Of a DNA stretch of 64,000 nt, positions 52,662 to 61,966 are shown one piece after another. The DNA comes from G963678445 sp963678445 (lineage in GTDB: Bacteria; Hydrogenedentota; Hydrogenedentia; Hydrogenedentales; G963678445): assembly GCA_963678445.1 (NCBI GenBank), contig OY782877.1, forward strand, positions 3,162,001-3,226,000. The letters are read 5' to 3'. The first letter of the stretch is position 1; each line of letters starts with the position of its first letter. A program made the position numbers and the translations under genes. The notes beneath the pieces are model-generated. The model did not search any database. It was not told where the DNA came from and saw only the letters and a program-made list of their open reading frames with translations.

Positions 52662-54026
52662 TCAGCTATTTCCCGATACCGTTCTCACCACCAGCAGTGA
52701 ACGCGGTGGACACTGCAATACGCCGGTCCATTTCTCCTGACGCCATGGCGCTGGCAACGCTTGTTCCGTTGCAGGCGAACAGACGATATTATACATATAA
52801 CAGAGAACCTCTCCTTGCATTTCTGGCGCATCGACCGTGACTTTTGCGGTCTTTTCCGCCCAGTTTAGCAATGCAATACTATGTTCTCCCGTTTTCCATT
52901 GCGCAGCGACGCAACGTTGCTCGGAAGGGGACATTGCGGGCGCATACATGCGTGCGCCTGTGGGGAAGGCTTGGGATAACATTGCCCATGCATATCCCAC
53001 ACGGCGCAGCCCCAGACCGCTTGTTTTACTTCGCATCAAACCCCAATAAAAACCATCGTGCCCGTTATCATCCAACTGCCATATACAAACGCTATGAGAG
53101 CCTGCGCGAAGCGCCTGTATCGCATAATCGGCCATCAGTAACCCATACTCAAAACTGTCTATGCGCACATTTCCGGTAGGATGCCGTGCACCATCCTGTC
53201 CGCCAGCCTCGCCAACCACCAACGGCTTTTCTCTCCAGTTAGCATCCCCTTCGCGCACACACGTCCAATGTTTGGCAAAAAAGGTCTCCAGGGCGCCGCT
53301 ACGCACCATGTCATCCTTCACATATGCATGCACATCATACGCGCCCAGTACATCCTTCATTTCCTGCACGGCGCGCTCATGCCATTCCGATGCATTCGAT
53401 TCATCCGAACCCATCAAGACAAGCCGTTCATGCCATGGATACGCTGAAAAAGCCTGGCGCACCTGTAATAGGCCCGCTTTCCATTCCTCCCAGCTACCAG
53501 TTTCATAATTTGGTTCATTTACAAACACAAAATATCGAATGCAATCGTAGCCGCGTTCCTCGATCAGATAGGCCATGTAACGTGCAATCGCCTGCGCGTA
53601 TTTTGGATCGTCCACCCCCTTGATACCGGGAGCCTTGGCCCATGTCGCACACCCCCATTCCGTCAGGATCACCCGGATACCTTCCTGCTGGCAAAAGTCC
53701 AACTGCTGGTACAGGTGCTGCATTTTCACCGAGTCCCACTCGAAGACGCCTCCTTCACGATAGCACCAACGTAGTTGCATCATCACACGCACTATTCCCA
53801 ATCCCATAGCGCGGACACGGGTAGTGATTTGTCCAAAATCTTCTGCGGTTATCCCCGCCTTCGCATAACCATCAATATCCCACTCAGCCCCCAGGCCCAA
53901 AAAGTTTTCACAGATGGGGGGGCTTGAGAAGGGGACTATTTCCTGCGCCTGCACCGAACATAGGAGCAACAGAGACCCTGCCCCGAGGATGAGTTTTCTT
54001 GCCATAACGCCTGCCTTGCTCCCCAT
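52662..54026 (-). CDS. Secreted clan GH-A glycoside hydrolase (cellulase/mannanase-like)
   Basis: Exported TIM-barrel glycosidase of 454 residues. Signal peptide: MARKLILGAGSLLLLCSVQA, ending before QEIVPF. The barrel has IRVILTEWGCATW (about 107-119), acid/base Glu in FVFVNEPNYE (about 159-168), HAYVKDD, and probable nucleophile Glu in KPLVVGEAGGQDG (about 264-276), the two strand ends used by GH-A enzymes. A small C-terminal sheet domain follows. Start 54026 has GGAAGGA 7 bases upstream; the signal-like Met at 54005 is an alternative. The gene follows the RmlD-like gene by 15 bases. Substrate not known. Confidence 0.82.
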   Translation of the reverse strand: MGSKAGVMARKLILGAGSLLLLCSVQAQEIVPFSSPPICENFLGLGAEWDIDGYAKAGITAEDFGQITTRVRAMGLGIVRVMMQLRWCYREGGVFEWDSVKMQHLYQQLDFCQQEGIRVILTEWGCATWAKAPGIKGVDDPKYAQAIARYMAYLIEERGYDCIRYFVFVNEPNYETGSWEEWKAGLLQVRQAFSAYPWHERLVLMGSDESNASEWHERAVQEMKDVLGAYDVHAYVKDDMVRSGALETFFAKHWTCVREGDANWREKPLVVGEAGGQDGARHPTGNVRIDSFEYGLLMADYAIQALRAGSHSVCIWQLDDNGHDGFYWGLMRSKTSGLGLRRVGYAWAMLSQAFPTGARMYAPAMSPSEQRCVAAQWKTGEHSIALLNWAEKTAKVTVDAPEMQGEVLCYMYNIVCSPATEQALPAPWRQEKWTGVLQCPPRSLLVVRTVSGNS

Positions 54027-54041
54027 ACCGTTTCCTTCCAC

Positions 54042-54950
54042 TTAATCCAGATTTTTTCCAAGGTCTGCTTTTGTGCGTAATACCAAATCAACGCCTTCTG
54101 CCACCCCCAGCATAGGCGTCTGCAACAAGGCCTGCGCTTTGGTATTGTCCAGCGAAGCATCCAGCGGACGATCCGCACGTCCCGGAATTTCCGTGGGATC
54201 ATTCACCCGCACCAACGAACGGGAATAGCCCAACTGTTCCGCAATCTGGCAAACCATGGCATACCGGTTGATACGGTTATTGCCCGCCAACTGCAATGTT
54301 CCCCCGTAGGTATTGCCCGCCAATTCCAGTAATGCCCGCGCCACCGTTACCACATCAATTGGCGTGCGAATTTCATTATCCGGCGTTTCCACCACCTCGC
54401 CCGCTTTAAAACGCGCCATCATCCACGACAGGAACGAGTTGCCCGCACCCAGCATCGGCACCCCCATCACCAGCGACACACGCGCCACCACCCCATGGGC
54501 AACATTGAGCACCGCATCCTCCGCACGCAATTTGGTTTCCCCATACCAATTTACCGGTACGGCTGCATCCGTTTCGCTATACAAGCCTTTGACGCCATCA
54601 TAGATATTATCCGTGGAGCAATACACCATTTTTGCGCCATAGCGTCGACACAACTGCGCTATCTGCTGCGTTAATACGGTATTTACGCGATGCGCCTCCT
54701 CGCGATGCGCCTGGCAATAATCAATATTCGCCAGGGCTGCGGTATGGATCACCGCTGTGGGTCGCACCTCCTCAAAGAGTGCGGTCAATGCGTGGGAATC
54801 GCAAGGATTCAGCTGACACCAATGTATATCGTGTCCCCACAGCAATGGTTTTCCCCGTGACACGGCATAGACCTGCCCGTCATCGCGTTGACGTAAAATG
54901 CTACCCGCAACAAACCCTTGCGCCCCTGTCAGCAATATCCGTTTCTGCAT
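54042..54950 (-). CDS. RmlD-like NAD(P)-dependent sugar reductase (dTDP-4-dehydrorhamnose reductase family)
   Basis: Short-chain extended dehydrogenase, 302 residues. The nucleotide fold begins RILLTGAQGFVAGSIL (about 4-19). The catalytic triad region shows YCSTDNIYDG (about 109-118) and WYGETKLRAED (Tyr-x-x-x-Lys, about 131-141). RmlD-type C-terminal motifs include GGTLQLAGNNRINRYAMVCQ. It probably reduces a nucleotide sugar for surface polysaccharide. It shares a unit with the following glycosidase gene and diverges from the deacetylase-like gene. Confidence 0.85.
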   Translation of the reverse strand: MQKRILLTGAQGFVAGSILRQRDDGQVYAVSRGKPLLWGHDIHWCQLNPCDSHALTALFEEVRPTAVIHTAALANIDYCQAHREEAHRVNTVLTQQIAQLCRRYGAKMVYCSTDNIYDGVKGLYSETDAAVPVNWYGETKLRAEDAVLNVAHGVVARVSLVMGVPMLGAGNSFLSWMMARFKAGEVVETPDNEIRTPIDVVTVARALLELAGNTYGGTLQLAGNNRINRYAMVCQIAEQLGYSRSLVRVNDPTEIPGRADRPLDASLDNTKAQALLQTPMLGVAEGVDLVLRTKADLGKNLD

Positions 54951-55066
54951 GAAAAATCCTTCTTTGAGATACGCGACACTAAGCCGGAGATATTAACTTT
55001 ACACCGCTTTCCCCAAACGCTACTATAACAGCACAATCGACGAAATTCACAGTGAGGAAGTATTAT

Positions 55067-56785
55067 ATGAAGACCAGTATACACCTGTTTCTTATCCTTA
55101 TTTTAACCGGCGTCATACATCAAGCCGCTTTTGCTGAAAAAAAGAAGGACGCCACATCGGAAGCGCCACGCATTGTTAACATCATCAACTTCATTCGCGC
55201 TGTGGAACCACGGCTTGAAATGGACCTGTTCACGCCGGTCAAAAAACAAATCGAACTGGTAAAGAAATACGACCTGCCCGCCACTTTTCTTTTGCAATAT
55301 GACGCCTTCTTTCAAGGTGGCTTTGTGGAATTGCTCAAGAAAGAGCTGCCAAAGAATTGCGAAGTCGGCGTCTGGCTCGAAATCGTACAGCCCCTCGTAG
55401 AAAAAGCCGGACTTACCTGGCGGGGGCGTTATCCCTGGGATTGGCACAGCGACGTCGGATTTACCGTAGGGTACACGCCCGAAGAACGCGAGAAACTGAT
55501 CGATGTCGTCATGGAAGACTTTAAAAGCCTCTTTGGCGTCTACCCTGCCTCTGTCGGTTCCTGGTTTATCGATGCACACACCCTGGGTTACATGGCCGAT
55601 AAATACGGCGTGCGCGCCTCCTGCAACTGCAAAGACCAAATTGGCACCGATGGATACACCCTGTGGGGTGGCTACTGGAATCAGGCCTACTATCCCAGTA
55701 GGAAAAATGCGTTCATGCCCGCACAATCGAAAGAAGAACAAATCCCCGTCCCCATTTTCCGCATGCTCGGCAGCGATCCTATCTACCAATACGACGCCAA
55801 TCTGGGTGAGCAACGGCAATCGGTCATCTCCCTCGAACCCGTCTACAAAGACGGCGGCGGTAACCCCAAATGGGTACGCTGGTTCTTCGATATCCAGACA
55901 GAGGCCCCCTGCCTTGCCTTTGCCTACGCCCAGGTCGGCCAAGAGAACTCCTTCGGCTGGCCCGCCATGAGAGACGGCTTCACCGACCAGATCAAACTGC
56001 TTAAAAAGCTCCGGAAAAAAGGAAAAATACGCGTCGAAACCCTGGTCGATTCCGCCGACTGGTTCCGCAAGAACTTCCCCCTTACCCCTACCACGGCGGT
56101 TACTGCATTGGATGATTTTCGCAAAGAAGGACGCAGCAGCCTCTGGTACAATTCCTGCCATTACCGCGTTAACCTGCTCTGGGAAAACGGGGAGATGCGT
56201 GTGCGCGACTTGCACCTTTTCGATGAACGCTACCCCGAACGCTACCTTGGGCTGCCAGTCTCCACTAACGCCTGCACCTACAACACCCTGCCTATCGTCG
56301 ACGGCTTCCAATGGAGCACTGCCGAAAAACGTGCCGGACTCTATCCCATCTTCCTCGACAAAGACAAGCAGCCCCTGCCCATGCGTGGCGGCAAACCCGA
56401 AGTGAGCGAAATTCAAAAGGACGTCCTGCAAATTACCTGGCCCCTGGAAGACCAGGGAAAACTAATACTCACTCTGCGCCCTGAAACCATGGAATGGCGC
56501 ATCCTCGACAACCCCCGCCCCTGGGTGCTTGCCTTGCGTTGGAGTTTTGATAAGCCCGTCCTTATATGGAGCGATGACGCAACAACGGTATCTTACATTC
56601 CCCTTGATCCCTTTGCCAGATACAAGCCCATACTGACATGCCAGATAGGCGATGTAACTCAAAATGGAGATACACCCGAAATACGTATCCACCCTCACAG
56701 CTCTAAAATTACATTGTTTCCAAAATATGTAAAGTTCTCTCCGCCACCTTCTATGTTTGGCGGGGTTCTTCCACCTGGGGTGTAG
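55067..56785 (+). CDS. Secreted polysaccharide deacetylase-like protein (unassigned substrate)
   Basis: Exported protein of 572 residues with a signal peptide (IHLFLILILTGVIHQAAFA). The first half (about 35-330) resembles a NodB/polysaccharide-deacetylase-type barrel: IVNIINFIRAVEPRLEMDLF, PVKKQIELVKKYDLPATFLL, GVWLEIVQPLVEKAG and GSWFIDAHTLGYMADKYGVR. The metal-binding His pair of active NodB enzymes is not obvious, so activity is uncertain. The second half is beta-rich. GAGGAAG precedes the ATG. Unlike the plus-strand genes before 50 kb, its third codon positions favour C. A long minus-strand open frame lies inside it and is only a shadow. Confidence 0.65.
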   Translation: MKTSIHLFLILILTGVIHQAAFAEKKKDATSEAPRIVNIINFIRAVEPRLEMDLFTPVKKQIELVKKYDLPATFLLQYDAFFQGGFVELLKKELPKNCEVGVWLEIVQPLVEKAGLTWRGRYPWDWHSDVGFTVGYTPEEREKLIDVVMEDFKSLFGVYPASVGSWFIDAHTLGYMADKYGVRASCNCKDQIGTDGYTLWGGYWNQAYYPSRKNAFMPAQSKEEQIPVPIFRMLGSDPIYQYDANLGEQRQSVISLEPVYKDGGGNPKWVRWFFDIQTEAPCLAFAYAQVGQENSFGWPAMRDGFTDQIKLLKKLRKKGKIRVETLVDSADWFRKNFPLTPTTAVTALDDFRKEGRSSLWYNSCHYRVNLLWENGEMRVRDLHLFDERYPERYLGLPVSTNACTYNTLPIVDGFQWSTAEKRAGLYPIFLDKDKQPLPMRGGKPEVSEIQKDVLQITWPLEDQGKLILTLRPETMEWRILDNPRPWVLALRWSFDKPVLIWSDDATTVSYIPLDPFARYKPILTCQIGDVTQNGDTPEIRIHPHSSKITLFPKYVKFSPPPSMFGGVLPPGV

Positions 56786-56854
56786 CGTCATTTGCAAAAA
56801 AACACTACTCTAAAGGACATCCAAATTAGATAGTTTCCAATATTTTGCAATCCA

Positions 56855-56905
56855 CCTGCCGTTCTCTTTGCTTTCACTCCAAACAGAGAACGGCAGGATT
56901 TTTAG
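56855..56905 (+). terminator. Rho-independent terminator between convergent genes
   Basis: CCTGCCGTTCTCT and AGAGAACGGCAGG form a perfect 13-bp stem with a 17-base loop, followed by ATTTTT on the plus strand. It ends the deacetylase-like gene and may also serve the opposing transporter operon. Confidence 0.85.
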
Positions 56906-56960
56906 AGTCGTATATGACGTTTTTTAGAAGATTTTTATTGTGCGCTACAGCAAAAGGAAG

Positions 56961-58457
56961 CTACCTCCCTAAGAATGTCAAGCTCAGCGAAATTATCCCC
57001 AGTAGGAGCACTAAAGACCAGGCGAATAGATGAAGCGTGTTTGCGATCTTCTTCGTATTGAAACCGACGGATGACAGGCGTCCTAATATGCTCATTTTCG
57101 TACAACTCACCATGAGTCCCACCGTGCATATAGTAACGGCCATACCCAGCATTACACATGATGCAAGCGCTATGCCCAGCATGACATGCCCTGAGCCGGA
57201 ACAGAATAGCATCACGAGAACAACACTGGGGCATGGAATAAATCCGGCGGCAAATGCCAGGAGAATAACATTCGTATTTTGCCGTACCGCTATTGTTCCT
57301 TCCGCATCGGTATTGTGAACCCCGCAGTCCTTCCTGCGTATCCATCGATAGGCTTCCCTGCCGAGCATAATCGCTCCCCATAGGGTAATCGCTCCAAAAC
57401 TCACTACCTTGAACATTTTATCCGCGTTTCCCAGGAAGGATAGTGCTGTGGTTCCCAAGAGCACTCTACCCACTACAACCGCGACAATCCCAGAAAAGCC
57501 ATGGAAGAGCGCAAAGAGCACGCCAAGAAGAATTCCTGAAGAAAGACTGCGTTCATCGCCGAGTAAATAAGAAGCGGTAATACTTTTCCCGTGACCTGGT
57601 CCGGCCGCATGAAATACGCCGTATAGAAAGGCGATAAAACAAAGCCAAAGCACGGCATCCATACGCAGGGCGCCGTCAGCGGATTTTGTAGCAAGTTCTT
57701 CCAATCGCTGGCGCACAGCGTTTTCCTGTTCCAGTATCCAAGAGATAAAAGCTGTATAAAAGCGCCGGGACTGTGGAGGGTTCTTTCCTGAAATAGCTTC
57801 ACCCTCCAAAGGGGAACCGGTCGACCTCACGTCGACCGCTTCCTGATTTTTGACAGGTCCCATTCCGTTTGGATTAAAGCGGAGAATCACTTCCTCAGGA
57901 TAAACCGTTCCGCCATAGAAGGATTCATTCTTATTTACCCTTTTTTCTGCCCACCACTCGAATGCGTCGCTGTGTAATACACGATACGAGGGTTCTGCAT
58001 ACTCAAAAGCGATATAGTATGAAGGGTCATACTGTTCGATACGAACTTCGGATACGGCATCCGCAGCTTCCATTCGGCAGGGGATACTGAAAGAAAACAG
58101 TATCTTATAGCGTTCCATGGCTACTTCCGGATTTTCAATTGCATCAATGAACCGTTCCACGCCATTTTCCACAAGCCTGGTAAAATAATGGTCCTTGTGC
58201 AAGTCCTTTTCAAGGCGTGCAGCGAGTTTTGCAGACTCAAGGCTGGAAAGTTCTCCATCGGCATCCGTATCGTACGCGCCAAAGAGATCCGTACTGGCGA
58301 ATGCGTCATAGCGCCACAGCGATCGGATTTCCCGCAGACCTGTTTCGTCGAATACGAACGTCTGTTCTACAACGATCAGGCCGTGTGGATGCCCCCACGC
58401 CCCAAACGATATCAAAACGGCGAGAAACAGTAGGCAGCCGCCGAAAGAGCTTTTCAT
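56961..58457 (-). CDS. DUF1007-NicO fusion: nickel/cobalt-type metal transporter
   Basis: Inner-membrane metal transporter, 498 residues. A signal-like helix opens the protein, followed by HPHGLIVV, the DUF1007 start, and a periplasmic DUF1007 domain (about 24-245) containing the calcium-loop-like YDTDADGELSSLES. The NicO transporter part (about 260-498) has six helices and the family motif HAAGPGHGKSITASYLLGDE in the first, plus GFIPCPSVVLVMLF. Such fusions are often regulated by Zur, Fur or NikR. Its start overlaps the upstream TPR gene stop by ATGA; it is the last gene of the operon. Confidence 0.9.
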   Translation of the reverse strand: MKSSFGGCLLFLAVLISFGAWGHPHGLIVVEQTFVFDETGLREIRSLWRYDAFASTDLFGAYDTDADGELSSLESAKLAARLEKDLHKDHYFTRLVENGVERFIDAIENPEVAMERYKILFSFSIPCRMEAADAVSEVRIEQYDPSYYIAFEYAEPSYRVLHSDAFEWWAEKRVNKNESFYGGTVYPEEVILRFNPNGMGPVKNQEAVDVRSTGSPLEGEAISGKNPPQSRRFYTAFISWILEQENAVRQRLEELATKSADGALRMDAVLWLCFIAFLYGVFHAAGPGHGKSITASYLLGDERSLSSGILLGVLFALFHGFSGIVAVVVGRVLLGTTALSFLGNADKMFKVVSFGAITLWGAIMLGREAYRWIRRKDCGVHNTDAEGTIAVRQNTNVILLAFAAGFIPCPSVVLVMLFCSGSGHVMLGIALASCVMLGMAVTICTVGLMVSCTKMSILGRLSSVGFNTKKIANTLHLFAWSLVLLLGIISLSLTFLGR

Positions 58458-59485
58458 TCGCCGTCTCCCTTATCTTCAGGCGCGTCCGGCGCTACCGTTT
58501 TCTTCTCGTTAACGGATGAGGGGTGACTTGTCTCTTCGTCTTCTTCACCGCTCATACGCCTTCCGGTGATACGCCGCTGCACCTTGAGGTGATTGTATCC
58601 CGTCACCTCATGCCCTTCGTCGCAGACCGCCAGGGCCTCGTCGAAGCGGCCCAACTCCGTCAGAGCACGCGCCAGAAACAGATAGTTTTCCCGGAAGATC
58701 TGCTTTTCATAATCGTCGAAATGCTTCTTTTTCTTCTCAAGACGCTCCTTTTCCTTTTTCTCCAGGGGAATAGCTTGGCTCAATACCACAGCGGCACGCT
58801 CATATGCCTGTTCCTCAGAAAGCGCAAGCTGCTCATACTTTTCGAAGAGCAAACGTCCCAGCGCGCCACGCACCTCAAAGGACCACGGGTTTGCCGCAAT
58901 ACCTGCTTCGAGCAGCTTAAGCGCACGTTCCGGTTGTTGGGCGAAATCAGCCATAAAAAACGCACCCATCGAATACAGGCGTTCGATATTCGGATTAAAT
59001 CGCAATGCCAGCTCATACCAGGGGATTAATTCAACCGGGTCGCTATGTCGGTGGTTCGGCATATAGGGCACAATAGCCCGGTGAAATTTTCCCACCGGCC
59101 CACGCCAATCAAGCTCTTCGTTCAGAGCAAGCGGAACCCCATCCTGGTGATCAAGGCCAGCGGCCATGCCAACTGCGTTTTGAGCACGAAAACCACGCTC
59201 CTCCTCAGCGTTAGTCGGCATGCGGTAGGCAACGCCATTGTGCAGATATTCAAGCGTCTTCAGCCACACCAGACTCTGCGCCGTAAGCTGGATTTGTCCC
59301 ATCAGACTCAACGCAATCGATTCTTTGGCCGCTTCTATTTCGGTCGCGCTATACGACACGCGCATAGTTTCAAATTTTCCCTGAAAATGCTGCGCGAGCA
59401 AGCCGCAAAGTGCAAATCCAGGAAGCAGAACGAGGGGAAAATACTTTGAGAACAGAGCATATCGTATCGTTTTTTTTCTGTTCAT
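58454..59485 (-). CDS. TPR protein with one membrane helix
   Basis: Protein of 343 residues. An N-terminal helix (YFPLVLLPGFALCGLLAQ, about 15-32) anchors it, followed by TPR-like units (WYELALRFNPNIERLYSMGA, PERALKLLEAGIAANPWSFE, NYLFLARALTELGRFDEALA) and a charged tail rich in Glu and Lys. It overlaps both neighbours by four bases: the ABC permease upstream and the DUF1007-NicO gene downstream. Probably an accessory part of the transporter system; function not known. Confidence 0.75.
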   Translation of the reverse strand: MNRKKTIRYALFSKYFPLVLLPGFALCGLLAQHFQGKFETMRVSYSATEIEAAKESIALSLMGQIQLTAQSLVWLKTLEYLHNGVAYRMPTNAEEERGFRAQNAVGMAAGLDHQDGVPLALNEELDWRGPVGKFHRAIVPYMPNHRHSDPVELIPWYELALRFNPNIERLYSMGAFFMADFAQQPERALKLLEAGIAANPWSFEVRGALGRLLFEKYEQLALSEEQAYERAAVVLSQAIPLEKKEKERLEKKKKHFDDYEKQIFRENYLFLARALTELGRFDEALAVCDEGHEVTGYNHLKVQRRITGRRMSGEEDEETSHPSSVNEKKTVAPDAPEDKGDGE

Positions 59486-60249
59486 AGCGCGATCCTCCGA
59501 AAACGCCAGCAGCCTAAGGTCGCAAAAAGTGCGGCGTATACGGCGGCGTAGACCGTAAGTCCCGCCAATATGCCACTAGAAATAGCGGGCCATTCATGAA
59601 TGACTTTTTTCGAGAGATCGAAAAGCTCGAGGTGAGGCACAACCCAATAGAGCAGCTCGGCAACGCGTTGGGAGGGGCCAGCCAGTTCGGTATGCACCGC
59701 CAGGATAGTGTTGGCAAAAGTAGTCATCGCCAGACACAACAATAAAGATAAAGTAATATTCGCTCCATGCGTTAGAAACAGCGACGTAGCGAGGACAAGC
59801 GCAGAAATAAGCCACATGGAGAGAACTCTAAGATAGAGCGCCTGTACAAAAATCAGGCCCGAATGGATGTCGAAGATCTGAAAGAGCACGAACAATTCTA
59901 ACCAAAAGAGTAATACTACCGAGGAACTAATCGTAGCTACGCCAAGGTATTTTCCCAAAAATATAATGGTGCGGCTGACGGGTTTCGCTGCAAGGGGATA
60001 CAGTGTGCGATTCTGTAGCTCGGCAGGGAATTGGCGCGCCGCCGTCACAATGCAAATGACTGTGCAGAGTACATTGGTGACAGTCAGCGCTACATCCTTG
60101 ACGAATTTTTCCAATCCTTCCGTGCCGAAGTGATTGAATACGGCTGCGCCAAGCATAATAGCAAAACCTAGAATGAGTACGATGTAGGGGTCCTTGCGTC
60201 GGAATGATTCGAGGACCGTCACCTGTGATATGCCAAACAGTTTTTTCAT
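59482..60249 (-). CDS. ABC-2-type transporter permease
   Basis: Inner-membrane subunit with six predicted helices, 255 residues: IVLILGFAIMLGAAVF, VALTVTNVLCTVICIVTAA, TISSSVVLLFWLELFVLFQI, MWLISALVLATSLFLT, SLLLCLAMTTFANTI and ILAGLTVYAAVYAALFATLG. The amphipathic RQFPAELQNRTLYPLAAKPV lies between TM2 and TM3, as in ABC-2 permeases. The start at 60249 has AAGGAA 6 bases upstream; the 59 codons of open frame before it overlap the ATPase gene and are not part of it. It is paired with the preceding ATPase 19 bases upstream. Confidence 0.88.
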   Translation of the reverse strand: MKKLFGISQVTVLESFRRKDPYIVLILGFAIMLGAAVFNHFGTEGLEKFVKDVALTVTNVLCTVICIVTAARQFPAELQNRTLYPLAAKPVSRTIIFLGKYLGVATISSSVVLLFWLELFVLFQIFDIHSGLIFVQALYLRVLSMWLISALVLATSLFLTHGANITLSLLLCLAMTTFANTILAVHTELAGPSQRVAELLYWVVPHLELFDLSKKVIHEWPAISSGILAGLTVYAAVYAALFATLGCWRFRRIAL

Positions 60250-60268
60250 GGTCGATTCCTTGTTATGA

Positions 60269-61195
60269 TCACGCCACTTTGTGGCCAAGTTTGCATACGA
60301 AATAATCTTCGAGCGACATAGATTCCTCGAATATTTCGAGGACTTCGCCTCCCGATGCTTCAATACGCTTCTGGAGATCCTGGGCTTCTTTCCAACTGGC
60401 AGCGGTATAGACTTGCGAATCCTCATTCAACACACGGGCAACAATCCCGCCTCCGTCAAATGTCTGGCCATTGTGCCGCGTGCGCACAACCACACAACGC
60501 GTCGATGCTGTGAGTTCACGAAGGGTGCTTTCTTCAAGGATTTTTCCTTCATCAAGCAAAACAATCCGATCACAAAGCAACGCCACCTCGCTCAACTCGT
60601 GGGAAGAAAAAAACACGGTTTTGCCCGCTGCTTTAAACTCCATGAGAATCCTGCGTACATCGTGACGTGCTACAGGGTCTAACCCCGAAGTTACCTCGTC
60701 GAGGATAAGTAGATCGGGTTCCCCCATAATGGCCTGGGCAATACCGACCCGCTGCAACATCCCTTTTGAAAAACCGGAGAGACGCTCCCGGTCTCGTCCG
60801 TGCAACCCCACCTGTTCAAGGAGAGAAGAAACAGTTTCCTCACGGCGGGCGCGCGGGATATCTGCCAGTTTGGCGTACAGCCGCAACGTCTCACGTGCGC
60901 TTAAAAACGGGTAGTATAACGCCACCTCAGGCAGATAGCCGATACGACGACGCGCGGCAATGCTTCCGGCGGCCTCGCCAAAAAGATGAGCCTTCCCCTG
61001 GGTTGGCTGTAAAAAACCCATAAGGATTTTGATGGTGGTAGTCTTGCCAGCACCATTAGGACCAATAAATCCAACTACCTCCCCTCGATTCACGGAAAGT
61101 GAAAGGCCGTCTACCGCAGTTACCGTGCGTCCAGAAGGCGTACGGAAACTTGCGTGGAGGTTTTCTATATCAATTACTGCTGTTTCTACAGGCAT
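60269..61195 (-). CDS. ABC transporter ATP-binding protein
   Basis: Cytoplasmic ATPase, 308 residues. Walker A GPNGAGKTTT is at about 44-53, the Q-loop region FLQPTQ, ABC signature LSGFSKGMLQR (about 138-148), Walker B LLILDEVTSGLDP (about 158-170) and the switch SSHELSEV (about 197-204). The signature LSGFSKGM is the type seen in ABC-2 exporters of the CcmA/NatA group. It leads the operon with the permease, TPR and NicO genes. Transported substrate unknown; the context suggests metal- or envelope-related work. Confidence 0.95.
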   Translation of the reverse strand: MPVETAVIDIENLHASFRTPSGRTVTAVDGLSLSVNRGEVVGFIGPNGAGKTTTIKILMGFLQPTQGKAHLFGEAAGSIAARRRIGYLPEVALYYPFLSARETLRLYAKLADIPRARREETVSSLLEQVGLHGRDRERLSGFSKGMLQRVGIAQAIMGEPDLLILDEVTSGLDPVARHDVRRILMEFKAAGKTVFFSSHELSEVALLCDRIVLLDEGKILEESTLRELTASTRCVVVRTRHNGQTFDGGGIVARVLNEDSQVYTAASWKEAQDLQKRIEASGGEVLEIFEESMSLEDYFVCKLGHKVA

Positions 61196-61260
61196 AGGTG
61201 TATTCCTTTATAGGCGTCATAACGGTACGAAACCTTATGGATGTGACTTCTGATTGTTTA

Positions 61261-61707
61261 TTAGCGTTTGTTCAAGCGACTGTAGACCGAAGGCGCCACC
61301 TTCATGCCGCGCGCTTCAAATTCCTTAAAGGCGCGCACATGATGCTCGAGTGCACCGCATCCGGCGCTATCCAGCTCAAGCCACTTTCCGTTGTAACGCT
61401 TGAAGTAGTATTCAATACCCTTGAACGTTTTCATTTCCTCATCCCCATGGTTGCGGATGTAGACGTGAATCACTCCCCAGGCTCGTCCAAAGAGGTTAAA
61501 AGATTTGCCGCCATCTACTAAAATCAGGGTCTCATATGCAGCCGGATCCTCCTCACCGAGATAATCATTCAGCTTTTGCGTCGAGATTTCGTGCAATTCC
61601 GCCATCATGTCGCTGGTATCCACCCAGGACCAGGCAACAACAGAAAACGCACAGATTCCAATGAAGGCAACAAGTTTAAGCTCATTACGATGGATTACAA
61701 GAGTCAT
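61261..61707 (-). CDS. Hypothetical membrane-anchored protein
   Basis: Protein of 148 residues with an N-terminal helix (LKLVAFIGICAFSVVAWSWV, about 10-29) and a mixed alpha/beta remainder (AYETLILVDGGKSFNLFGRA, WGVIHVYIRNHGDEEMKTFK, GIEYYFKRYNGKWLELDSAG). It is not a family I recognise. It ends 65 bases before the ABC ATPase gene on the same strand, so it is probably first in that operon. Exported domain likely. Confidence 0.6.
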   Translation of the reverse strand: MTLVIHRNELKLVAFIGICAFSVVAWSWVDTSDMMAELHEISTQKLNDYLGEEDPAAYETLILVDGGKSFNLFGRAWGVIHVYIRNHGDEEMKTFKGIEYYFKRYNGKWLELDSAGCGALEHHVRAFKEFEARGMKVAPSVYSRLNKR

Positions 61708-61966
61708 GTCTAATTCTTCCCATAGCGAAACATCCCGCTATACACGGACACAGCAGTAGTGCGTTCGCTTCTATTTGTTCCAGACAATACAGTGGAATAC
61801 CACCCGCTCTAGAGATGCCAAGAGGGATGTTGAGTGTCCTGTGACGTGTTGCATTGAAGATGGGAAATACGTCAGCAAAGCATCGCAGACAAACAAGAAT
61901 AGCCCTTGGATATGCCGGGAGGGTGAAGGAGTTATGCGCACTGATTCTGAGGAGCGGTCCACATAG

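Noticed and set aside
55103..56431. A 442-codon open frame on the minus strand
   Set aside because: It lies wholly within the deacetylase-like gene, which has a signal peptide and ribosome site. The minus frame reads as low-complexity shadow caused by C-rich third positions.
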